Shown piece by piece: positions 1 to 5,806 of a stretch of DNA of 13,246 nt (position 1 is the first letter of the stretch; each line of letters starts with the position of its first letter). The translations under genes and the position numbers were made by a program. Under the pieces are notes generated by a model, which saw nothing but the letters and a program-made list of their open reading frames with translations, had not been told where the DNA came from and did no database searches. Location: contig JAEYUG010000010.1 in the NCBI GenBank assembly GCA_023432805.1, positions 1 to 13,246 on the forward strand, given 5' to 3'. The DNA comes from Bacteroidota bacterium. Lineage in GTDB: Bacteria; Bacteroidota; Ignavibacteria; SZUA-365.

Positions 1-60
1 GCGTTCAGCCAACTGCAGCAAGCCCAGCTTGTTCTTGATGATTTTCTGCGATGTGGTCAT
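1..60 (-). CDS. IS481-family transposase, N-terminal fragment (runs off the left edge)
   Basis: The minus strand starts with ATG at 60 and reads MTTSQKIIKNKLGLLQLAE, open to the window edge. From knowledge of the family, this closely resembles the N-terminus of IS481-type DDE transposases, which carry a helix-turn-helix before an rve integrase core. Such an enzyme cuts and joins the ends of its own insertion sequence. Only 20 codons are inside the window, so neither the catalytic residues nor the intactness of the gene can be judged. An AGGA about 11 nt upstream could serve as ribosome binding site. Assignment rests on a short match recalled from memory, so it is good but not certain. Confidence 0.7.
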   Translation of the reverse strand, partial: MTTSQKIIKNKLGLLQLAER

Positions 61-126
61 GACAGAATGTCCTGTTGGTAATGGGGGCAATATGGCCATC
101 TGTCAGATATTATCCTAACTACTACA
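1..126 (-). mobile_element. Terminal part of an IS481-family insertion sequence
   Basis: The transposase start at 60 is followed outward by about 65 non-coding bases. Reading inward on the minus strand from 126, the sequence begins TGTAGTAGTTAGGATAATAT. It starts with TG, as IS481-type inverted repeats do, and I take it as the outer end. The other end and the target duplication are outside the window, so 126 is an inferred boundary. The insertion would sit about 45 bp beyond the stop of the neighbouring secreted-protein gene and leave that gene intact. Confidence 0.5.
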
Positions 127-170
127 ATTCACCTGGTTCTTCGCTGATTAACCTGTTCATTCGATACGAC

Positions 171-701
171 TCATCGGATGTAGCGTACAGGTTCGAAGCA
201 GTTCGGCGTCTGGCATCTGTGCATGGTAGACATCGAAACATGATGATACTGATGACAGGCAATAATGATTCGACCTTCACGTCTCATTTGGGCAACAGTC
301 GAATTTCTCCACTCCCAGTACAATTCCCACATTTGTTCCCTTGCTTCATCAGCGATCTCCTGGGGGCCGTTGTAACATTCGGTATCGAAACACCGCCAGC
401 CCCGCGTATGTCTGTCAGCTTCAATGATCTCGAAAGAAAGCTGAAGTGCTTCCACAGTGATTCCGACGGGAGGAACTGCCACACTCAAGACTATTCCCAA
501 CGCATGATTAAAGACCTTCTTGACAGGATCAACGTTTTGAAGCACAGGAGGGGAACATCTTCCGGCACCTTGGAGCACTTCTGATGCCTTGCTTGCGGAT
601 GTCGCTCCATACTCATCAGCTCTGAGTGAGGAACTCATGGGAATGAGGATCGCAGCCAAGATGAGCATGAATGCCGTGAAGGCTCTTTGGATGGTGTTCA
701 T
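171..701 (-). CDS. Hypothetical secreted protein, 176 aa
   Basis: I do not recognise a family. The N-terminus MNTIQRAFTAFMLILAAILI is a typical signal peptide, with probable cleavage near residue 28 after SSSLRA, so the protein is probably exported. The mature part has about seven cysteines, including RCFDTECYNG and HRCQTPNCFE, suggesting disulfides or metal binding, and a central hydrophobic stretch (about residues 66-85, IVLSVAVPPVGIT). The ATG at 701 is preceded by a strong AGAGGGG ribosome binding site at 707-713. The gene lies 13 nt behind the T9SS-sorted protein gene, so the two are probably co-transcribed. It has lower G+C than the rest of the window and sits next to an IS. That fits accessory, possibly acquired DNA. 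Expression is likely; function is unknown. Confidence 0.65.
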   Translation of the reverse strand: MNTIQRAFTAFMLILAAILIPMSSSLRADEYGATSASKASEVLQGAGRCSPPVLQNVDPVKKVFNHALGIVLSVAVPPVGITVEALQLSFEIIEADRHTRGWRCFDTECYNGPQEIADEAREQMWELYWEWRNSTVAQMRREGRIIIACHQYHHVSMSTMHRCQTPNCFEPVRYIR

Positions 702-714
702 GTCAACCCCTCTC

Positions 715-1779
715 TCATTTAATGATATTAAAGCGACTTGTGCCCATTATGTTGCCGTCGGAAATGTGAACCAGATAGTATGAGCCATTCGGAATCGATG
801 AGAGATCCATTTTCATGGCATGTGTCCCTGCGGCCAGTCCTGTATAACCAACTTGGTGGACCATCCTACCGTCCATATCGAAGAGGTGTAATGAAACTTT
901 GCCACTGAATTCCCGTGAGGTCCAAGTCACCAGGCATTGAGAGTTCGCCGGATTCGGCGCAATATCAACTCGGAAAGAGTTCGGCATTCGTGGACGATCC
1001 GCGTGTGAAGATGATTTTGAAAGCACCCCTAGAATGGTGAGCACTGAGTCCATGATGTGAAGATACTGGTCTTCGGCAGTCTGTGCGTTCTCCGAAAGGA
1101 CATAGGGAAGAATGTCGTCACGTCGACAAAACAGATTGCGAGATTCAGAACCTCGAAACTCTGCCTTCAACTGAAAACAGATTTTCTGACCGACCAGCGA
1201 GTCGGGAAGCCTTTTCATGCCATTATCGCTGGAAACGAACACTGATGGCTGAATGTTCGACAGAAGGTCCGACCTATTGGTTGTCGGGAGAATTCCCAGA
1301 CTGTCCAGGTGGTCAACGACGGTGTTCGATGTACTGTCAACAATCTGAAGAATCACCATGAGTGTGTCACCGATATCAAGTGTGTGACACGCAGAACCGT
1401 TTCGAGCTGTGACGACGAGATCGAAGTAGTATGAGATAGAGTCACCTTGCTGAGGTGTGAACCATCTGTATCGTGTAGCCTGAGCTTGTTCCTCCTCCGT
1501 TGGCCAATGATGGTAGGGATCTCCCGGCCGCGTTACCTGGAATGCATCGGATACAATTCCCCGCTTGTTCCCTGCCCTGTGCAGAGCAAGTTCGCCGAAA
1601 TAGAATTCGACTACCGAGCTGTCATATGGTTGGACAAAGGTGTAATAGGGAACTGTTCGTACAAGTAAACTATCATCTGGAAAATGCATCTTGTTGCTAG
1701 GGTGGCCGCTTGCTTGAAAATACCCCATAATCAGTCCCATTAACACGAATTGCGCCAAACCACAACGTGTCTTTTTCAT
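715..1779 (-). CDS. Secreted protein with C-terminal T9SS sorting domain, 354 aa
   Basis: An N-terminal signal peptide (MKKTRCGLAQFVLMGLIMGY) leads into about 240 residues that I cannot assign to an enzyme or binding family. The last ~84 residues (about 271-354) match the type IX secretion C-terminal sorting domain: IAPNPANSQCLVTW, then VSLHLFDMDGRMV, then a LAAGTH/LSSIPNGSYYLVH segment, ending FNIIK. In Bacteroidota such domains direct export by the T9SS across the outer membrane and usually anchor the protein to the cell surface. The ATG at 1779 has a good AAGGTGA site at 1784-1790. The middle contains paired cysteines (GSACHTL, KICFQ, NLFCRR). G+C is lower than downstream genes. The sorting domain is secure; the role of the passenger is unknown. 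Confidence 0.8.
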   Translation of the reverse strand: MKKTRCGLAQFVLMGLIMGYFQASGHPSNKMHFPDDSLLVRTVPYYTFVQPYDSSVVEFYFGELALHRAGNKRGIVSDAFQVTRPGDPYHHWPTEEEQAQATRYRWFTPQQGDSISYYFDLVVTARNGSACHTLDIGDTLMVILQIVDSTSNTVVDHLDSLGILPTTNRSDLLSNIQPSVFVSSDNGMKRLPDSLVGQKICFQLKAEFRGSESRNLFCRRDDILPYVLSENAQTAEDQYLHIMDSVLTILGVLSKSSSHADRPRMPNSFRVDIAPNPANSQCLVTWTSREFSGKVSLHLFDMDGRMVHQVGYTGLAAGTHAMKMDLSSIPNGSYYLVHISDGNIMGTSRFNIIK

Positions 1780-1839
1780 GGGTTCACCTTACGTTGTTGT
1801 GTGTAGTTGTTACAGTCCCCGATCATTCGAAGATCCATA

Positions 1840-1866
1840 CAAATAACATTTTTTTTATTCAGGCAA
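1840..1866 (-). promoter_or_regulatory. Candidate promoter of the T9SS-protein unit
   Basis: On the minus strand, TTG (complement of 1864-1866) is followed after 18 nt by TATTTG (complement of 1840-1845), inside an AT-rich patch with an eight-base A run. This loosely resembles a Bacteroidota promoter, with spacing slightly short. It lies about 60 nt before the start codon. The rest of the 211-bp gap 1780-1990 shows nothing else I can support. Confidence 0.25.
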
Positions 1867-1990
1867 TGTGATTGGAACGTTTGACAGATTGGCTGTCGCA
1901 ACAATAGTTCAAGTGCTGTTGGAGCGTGGCAAGCCGGGCCGTGCGAAACCCGATATTGCATACTGTGGGTCTCGTTGAGAGAGGGAGGAG

Positions 1991-2476
1991 CTAATCGCGC
2001 GGAGTCAGGCGGCGCAGGGAGCCGAAGAAGGATTTGAGGAGGGCCGAGCACTGGTGGTCGAGTACGCCGGGCACGACGTGCACGGTGTGGTTGAGCCGCC
2101 GGTCTTCGACGATGTTGTAGAGGGTGCCGCAGGCGCCGGCCTTGGGGTCGTAGCTTCCGAAGACAAGCACGGGAATGCGCGCGAGCACGATCGCGCCCGC
2201 ACACATGGGACAGGGTTCCAGCGTCACGTACAGCGTGCAGCCTTCGAGCCGGCGTGTGCCGAGGGTGTTCGCGGCGGCGGTGATGGCGAGGATTTCGGCA
2301 TGGGCGGTGGGATCCGACAGGCGCTCGATCTGGTTGTAGCCGCGGCCGACCACGCGACCTTCGTGCACGACCATAGCACCGACCGGCACCTCCTCCTCTT
2401 CGTAGGCACGTTCGGCCTGCTGCAGCGCGAGCGCCATGAAGCGCTCGTGTTCGGTGGGAGTCTGAAACAGATCCAT
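1991..2476 (-). CDS. tadA: tRNA-specific adenosine deaminase TadA
   Basis: TadA deaminates the wobble adenosine (A34) of tRNA to inosine, in bacteria chiefly tRNA-Arg(ACG), and is a zinc enzyme of the cytidine/deoxycytidylate deaminase fold. The 161-aa product has the zinc and catalytic motifs: HAE at residues 59-61 (context PTAHAEI) and PCPMC with C89 and C92. VPVGAMVV, which precedes them, is typical of the family. Length is normal for TadA. The frame stays open upstream to 2575, but MDLFQTPTEHERFM at 2476 is the better start. It gives family length, and its ATG overlaps the upstream stop by one base (TGATG), suggesting translational coupling. It is the last gene of a leftward cluster otherwise encoding envelope proteins. 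Confidence 0.93.
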   Translation of the reverse strand: MDLFQTPTEHERFMALALQQAERAYEEEEVPVGAMVVHEGRVVGRGYNQIERLSDPTAHAEILAITAAANTLGTRRLEGCTLYVTLEPCPMCAGAIVLARIPVLVFGSYDPKAGACGTLYNIVEDRRLNHTVHVVPGVLDHQCSALLKSFFGSLRRLTPRD

Positions 2477-3153
2477 CACTGCGCCTCGAGCGAAGCGAGT
2501 ACGCTCTGCTGCACCTCGAAGAGTGTGCGCTGCTCGGCGGGGGTGAGCGTTGGGGCGACGGGCGTCATGGCGCATTCGATGAAGCGGCGTCCCGCCTCGA
2601 ACACGACCACGCGCACGACGCTCGCACCGTTGTCGGTGCTGTATTCGTAGGCGGCATGCGCGCGTGCGGCGAGCGTGAAGAGTTCGGGCTGCACGACGAC
2701 GCGTACGCTGTCGTGCGCGTTGCTGCGCTTGAGCGCGAGGCTGGTGCGTGCGACGGCGAGCAGTCCGTCGCGTCGCAGGGCGTCGAAGAGGGCGGGATTC
2801 ATGGTCAGGGCGCTAAACGACAGCGAGGCGCCGTAATCTTCACGCACCATCCAGAGGAGAATCGAAGGTGCGTTGCGGGGATCGGATGTCTCCCGCCATC
2901 CCGCAGGGACGCGCACCGAAAGATCCCGCACCGCCGTAGCGATGCGCAGGTCGGTGAGCGGCGCCGAAGGGGCATGGCGATAGGAGGCTTCCGCAATGCG
3001 CTCGACGGTCACATCGCTCGAGCCGCATGCAGTGACGAGCAGTCCGAGCAACAGCAGGCCGGGCAGGAACAGTCTGTGCGCAGGCACCATCCCCGCGACC
3101 GCGCGCAGCGCGCGGCGCGGGAACGTATTCCTCATCACGACAGCAGCGCGCAT
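2476..3153 (-). CDS. Hypothetical lipoprotein, about 225 aa
   Basis: The N-terminal part has a hydrophobic stretch LFLPGLLLLGLLVTAC followed by GSS, a clear lipobox with the lipidated cysteine at residue 43 of the longest form. The protein is therefore likely anchored in the inner or outer membrane. The ~180-residue mature domain (DLSVRVPAGWRE, DYGASLSFSALTM, a C-terminal AEQRTLFEVQQSVLASLE helix) matches no family I can name; a small stress- or envelope-related domain is possible. The start is uncertain: 3153 lies 3 nt after the upstream stop, while Met22 (position 3090) would give a more usual lipoprotein leader. It is tightly packed between the DUF1684 gene and tadA, so co-transcription is likely. 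Confidence 0.7.
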   Translation of the reverse strand: MRAAVVMRNTFPRRALRAVAGMVPAHRLFLPGLLLLGLLVTACGSSDVTVERIAEASYRHAPSAPLTDLRIATAVRDLSVRVPAGWRETSDPRNAPSILLWMVREDYGASLSFSALTMNPALFDALRRDGLLAVARTSLALKRSNAHDSVRVVVQPELFTLAARAHAAYEYSTDNGASVVRVVVFEAGRRFIECAMTPVAPTLTPAEQRTLFEVQQSVLASLEAQ

Positions 3154-3156
3154 GGG

Positions 3157-3834
3157 TCAGTGCGGTTTCTTCTCACCGGCGAGGATTGCGACCGGAAGGC
3201 GGTTCTCGTTCGGGGGAATCGGGCAGTCGTAGCGGTCGTTGTAGGCGCAGTAGGGATTGTACGCGCGGTTGAAGTCGAGCGTGACGGGCTGGCCCGGCGC
3301 GGCGGGTGCGAGGTCGAGGTAACGGCCCGACATGTAGGTCTCCTCGTCGGTGGTCTCATCCATGAACGGGATGAACCACGAGCGCTCCTGCGTGGTATCC
3401 TTCGACATGTAGACGCGCAGCTGCAGCTTCTGACCGGCGTACTCGAAGGGGAGGGTGCCGATGCAGAGCATCGGGCGGGGCTTGTCCTTCGATGTGGCCA
3501 TGATGAGTTCTTCAGGTTCGGCGAAGGGTGCGAGCACGGTTTCGAAGATGAACTCCTTCATCGGGGGGAAGTATTTCAGACCGGTGAAGGTGGCGCGGGC
3601 TTCGGCGGAGATCGGCGAGTCGTCGTCGCGCAGGAAGGCCAGATCCTTCTTCTTGCGGTCGCGCACGAGTTCGAGGTGGTAAATGTCGGTCGTGTCGTAG
3701 GCGTAATCGACGGCGGGCAGTGCGGGTGCGACATCCGTGTCGGCCTTCTTCTGGCCGCAGCCGTTGAATATCGTGAGTGCGGCCAGTGCGCACGCACAGG
3801 CCAGCGCGAGCGCCGGGGCGGTCTTGCGCGTCAT
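3157..3834 (-). CDS. DUF1684 family lipoprotein
   Basis: The 225-aa product carries the DUF1684 signature. It has a charged YHLELVRDRKKKDLAFLRDD helix (about 52-71), GLKYFPP (85-91), IPFMDETTDEETYMSGRYLDL (about 155-175) and the strongly conserved C-terminal block LDFNRAYNPYCAYND followed by CPIPPNENRLP (187-214). No biochemical function is established for this family; members are widespread secreted or periplasmic proteins. The leader ends LTIFNGC, giving a probable but slightly atypical lipobox at Cys26. The start at 3834 gives a full signal peptide, with no obvious Shine-Dalgarno sequence, as is common in Bacteroidota. It lies 25 bp after the PorV-like gene and 3 bp before the next lipoprotein gene. 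Confidence 0.85.
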   Translation of the reverse strand: MTRKTAPALALACACALAALTIFNGCGQKKADTDVAPALPAVDYAYDTTDIYHLELVRDRKKKDLAFLRDDDSPISAEARATFTGLKYFPPMKEFIFETVLAPFAEPEELIMATSKDKPRPMLCIGTLPFEYAGQKLQLRVYMSKDTTQERSWFIPFMDETTDEETYMSGRYLDLAPAAPGQPVTLDFNRAYNPYCAYNDRYDCPIPPNENRLPVAILAGEKKPH

Positions 3835-3859
3835 GAGAGTCTCGTTGCTGAGAGGGTGA

Positions 3860-4894
3860 TCACTCGCCGCGGAAGAACTTCTTCTCTTCGAGGGTCAGGC
3901 GAATGGAAATGCGGTGGGAAGGCTCCTTGAAGCTCTCGGAGGCGAGGGGATTCTGCCCGAACGCGTAGTCGACATGCAGTTTCGGCAGGTGGATGCCCGC
4001 ACCGAAACTCAGGTTCTGGGCGTCGTTGTATCCGACGCGCAACGCGAACAGATTGCGGAAGCCGTACTCGAGTCCGACACGTGGGGAGATGCTGACGGGT
4101 CCCAGATGCACGAGGGAGGCGGTCTGCCGGTTCTCGGCCATGATGTCGAGATCCACCGCCGGCATGATGGTGCCGCCGAGCATGTCGAGCGTGTACGAGG
4201 CACCGATCTTCGCGGTCGGCGAGACGAGGTCGTTCGTACCGGTGCTCCACGCGATGAGCGTGGTGGTGACATCCTGCACCGTTGCGCCGAGCGTGAGGCG
4301 ATCGTCGACGCGGTACAGCGCGCCGGCGTCGAAACCGATGCCGTTGGCGCTGGCCTCGGCCAGGTCGCGGCGGACGAACTTGAGGTTCACGCCGAGGGCG
4401 AGCTTGTCGCTCGAACGGAAGGCATAGCTGAGGTAGGCGGCCCAGTCGGCCGAATTGAACATTGTGATCTTGCTGTAGTCGAGACGCTCGTTGGGGTCGA
4501 GCTGGCCGTTGCCGTTCAGGTCGATGAGCGCGTTGCGCGTGTCGGGAATGTCGTCAATACCCAGGCGCGTGACAGTCAGGGCCACGGTGTTGTTGCGTCC
4601 AAAAGGCCAGGCGACACCGGCATAATTGCTCGTGAGCAGTCCGCCGAATCGCTGCTCGTGCATGAGACCGATTTCCGGGTAGTCGAGCTGCATGAGGCCG
4701 GCGGGATTCCAATAGCCTGCGGTCACATCGTCGGCGACGCCTGCATACGCGCCACCGAGTGCGAGCGCGCGACCGCCGATACCGGTGGCCATGAATTCGC
4801 CGGCGTACTTGCCGATACCGGTCGACTGCGCCAGGGCGGCGCTCGATGTACCGAGCAGGATCAATGCCCAGAGGGCGGGACGAAGGCAGCGCAT
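3860..4894 (-). CDS. PorV/PorQ-like (UPF0164) outer-membrane beta-barrel protein
   Basis: The predicted 344-aa protein has a signal peptide (MRCLRPALWALILLGTSSAALAQ, cleaved around residue 22). After it comes the family hallmark FMATGIGGRALALGGAYAG, then VADDVTAGYWNPAGL (about 35-67), and a series of alternating amphipathic strands typical of an outer-membrane barrel of the FadL/PorV type. PorV proteins act in T9SS cargo handling, while many paralogues have no known role; which applies here cannot be told. Residues 125-136 form a perfect EF-hand-like loop (DLNGNGQLDPNE), likely calcium-binding. The open frame extends to 4996, but Met at 4894 starts exactly at the signal peptide, so I use it. 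It heads the leftward cluster. A T9SS-sorted protein is encoded 2 kb away but in a separate unit. Confidence 0.85.
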   Translation of the reverse strand: MRCLRPALWALILLGTSSAALAQSTGIGKYAGEFMATGIGGRALALGGAYAGVADDVTAGYWNPAGLMQLDYPEIGLMHEQRFGGLLTSNYAGVAWPFGRNNTVALTVTRLGIDDIPDTRNALIDLNGNGQLDPNERLDYSKITMFNSADWAAYLSYAFRSSDKLALGVNLKFVRRDLAEASANGIGFDAGALYRVDDRLTLGATVQDVTTTLIAWSTGTNDLVSPTAKIGASYTLDMLGGTIMPAVDLDIMAENRQTASLVHLGPVSISPRVGLEYGFRNLFALRVGYNDAQNLSFGAGIHLPKLHVDYAFGQNPLASESFKEPSHRISIRLTLEEKKFFRGE

Positions 4895-4927
4895 GGAAAG
4901 CTCAGTGTTTGGTGGCAATAGTGAGGA

Positions 4928-4956
4928 AATATGCAGTAGCGCTGGTCGGCAGTCAA
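4928..4956 (-). promoter_or_regulatory. Candidate promoter for the PorV-like cluster
   Basis: In the 86-bp divergent gap (4895-4980), the minus strand has TTGACT (complement of 4951-4956), 17 nt, then CATATT (complement of 4928-4933). This is a good -35 box, standard spacing and a 4/6 -10 box, about 35 nt upstream of the start at 4894. It fits a housekeeping sigma promoter. The rightward promoter for the PAP2 gene must share this gap, but no convincing match is seen. Confidence 0.4.
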
Positions 4957-4980
4957 GTGTTTTCGTGATATCTTCCGTGC

Positions 4981-5625
4981 ATGAATCGCACATCACATGT
5001 TCCGCGCTATCTGGCGATCATGCTCGGGGTTTACGTCGCCTGGGGGGCGCTGTATCTCGCCACGGCGTGGATCGGCCAGCAGCGCGGACCCGCCTTCGAC
5101 GCGGCGATCGCTCTCGATGCGCAGGTCCCGTTCATTCCCGCATTCCAGCACATGTACATGCTGGCCTATGTGATCGTGTTCGGCTTGTTCGCGATCTCTC
5201 GCGAGCCGTCGTTCCTGAACCGCGCGTATGCGGCATTCATTCTGGCCAATGGAGTCGCGTTTGTGATCTTCGCACTGTTTCCGGTGATGGGTCCCGCCCG
5301 TGATGCGGTGATCGCACGGGGCGAGGATCTGTCGGTGATCACACGGCTGATTCTGGCGGTGGACAGCAGGTACAATGCGTTTCCGAGTCTGCATGTGACC
5401 AATCCCTGGCTCGTCGCGCTCATGAGCGCGCATGCGCGCGGTGCTGCGCCGATCACGTGGGTGTTCATGGCCATCGCCGCGGGCATCACCGTCTCGACGC
5501 TCTTCGTGCACCAACACTACGTGCTCGATGCCGTGGCGGGCATGCTGCTGGCGGGTGCGGCGTACCTCGTCGTGCGGGCATGGAGACCGGTCGGTGGTCG
5601 TCGACGTCCACCCAGCAACCACTGA
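4981..5625 (+). CDS. PAP2-superfamily integral membrane phosphatase/transferase
   Basis: The 214-aa protein has about six hydrophobic segments (about 10-30, 57-72, 83-100, 141-150, 158-175, 181-200) and the PAP2 active-site motifs. PSLH at 135-138 (context YNAFPSLHVTNPW) holds the phosphate-binding serine and a catalytic histidine. HxxxD at 179-183 (context HQHYVLDAVAG) is the third motif. The first PAP2 motif (KxxxxxxRP) is missing and replaced by LFPVMGPARDA, as in the Aur1/inositolphosphotransferase-like branch. The enzyme probably acts on a lipid phosphate or transfers a phospho-head group in the inner membrane; the substrate is unknown. It is transcribed alone, divergently from the PorV-like gene. 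Its last ~12 codons (RPVGGRRRPPSNH) are encoded by a degenerate copy of the repeat lying just downstream, so this tail may be recent. Confidence 0.85.
   Translation: MNRTSHVPRYLAIMLGVYVAWGALYLATAWIGQQRGPAFDAAIALDAQVPFIPAFQHMYMLAYVIVFGLFAISREPSFLNRAYAAFILANGVAFVIFALFPVMGPARDAVIARGEDLSVITRLILAVDSRYNAFPSLHVTNPWLVALMSAHARGAAPITWVFMAIAAGITVSTLFVHQHYVLDAVAGMLLAGAAYLVVRAWRPVGGRRRPPSNH
5589..5612 (-). repeat. Degenerate, inverted class B repeat unit inside the PAP2 coding end
   Basis: These 24 bp match the reverse complement of a class B unit at 20 positions. The imperfect stem GTGGTCG...CGTCCAC (one mismatch) has loop TCGA in place of AGGA, and the GGTCG flank is kept. Orientation is opposite to the four units at 5639-5752. 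It encodes the Arg/Pro-rich C-terminus of the PAP2 protein. Confidence 0.6.
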
Positions 5626-5638
5626 ACATTCGTCAAGA

Positions 5639-5752
5639 GTGGACGAGGACGTCCACCGACCTTTCGAGTGGACGAGGACGTCCACCGACCTTTCGAGTGG
5701 ACGAGGACGTCCACCGACCTTTCGAGTGGACGAGGACGTCCACCGACCTTTC
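5639..5752 (+). repeat. Class B array: four tandem 29-bp palindromic units
   Basis: Units start at 5639, 5668, 5697 and 5726; the last lacks its two final bases. Each is a 7-bp perfect stem GTGGACG / CGTCCAC closing a 4-nt loop AGGA, followed by the linker CGACCTTTCGA. The copies are identical. The array starts 13 nt after the PAP2 stop codon and ends just before a terminator-like hairpin. The 29-bp period is not a multiple of three, so apparent reading frames through it are artefacts. There are no unique spacers, so it is not a CRISPR. It resembles REP/BIME-type extragenic palindromes in architecture; origin and function are unknown. Confidence 0.95.
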
Positions 5753-5755
5753 ATA

Positions 5756-5783
5756 ACACAGGCGGCCGAGGGGCCGCCTGTGT
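5756..5783. terminator. Bidirectional terminator-like hairpin between PAP2 and htrA
   Basis: ACACAGGCGGCC (5756-5767) pairs perfectly with GGCCGCCTGTGT (5772-5783) around a 4-nt loop. It lies between convergent genes, about 24 nt past the protease stop codon. Neither side has a strong T tract, so true intrinsic termination is likely but not proven. Confidence 0.65.
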
Positions 5784-5806
5784 CGCTTCTGATACGAAGA
5801 TGAGGT

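Noticed and set aside
1883..1897. Short hairpin GACAG-ATTGG-CTGTC as a terminator or operator
   Set aside because: A 5-bp stem is too weak, and no T tract follows on either strand.
2656..4921. Long plus-strand open frames (2656-3930 and 3914-4921) opposite the lipoprotein and PorV-like genes
   Set aside because: They are GC-rich antisense shadows with biased, low-complexity composition and no family motif, while the minus-strand frames carry signal peptides and clear family signatures.
5639..5752. Possible CRISPR array (short, regular direct repeats)
   Set aside because: Units are directly adjacent with constant linkers and no unique spacers, and no cas gene is nearby. The class A arrays fail for the same reason.
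5432..5803. Frames reading through the class B array (repeated VDEDVHRPF / TRTSTDLSS peptides)
   Set aside because: The 29-bp period shifts frame at each unit, so the peptide pattern is a by-product of the DNA repeat; no start signal or conserved domain supports translation.
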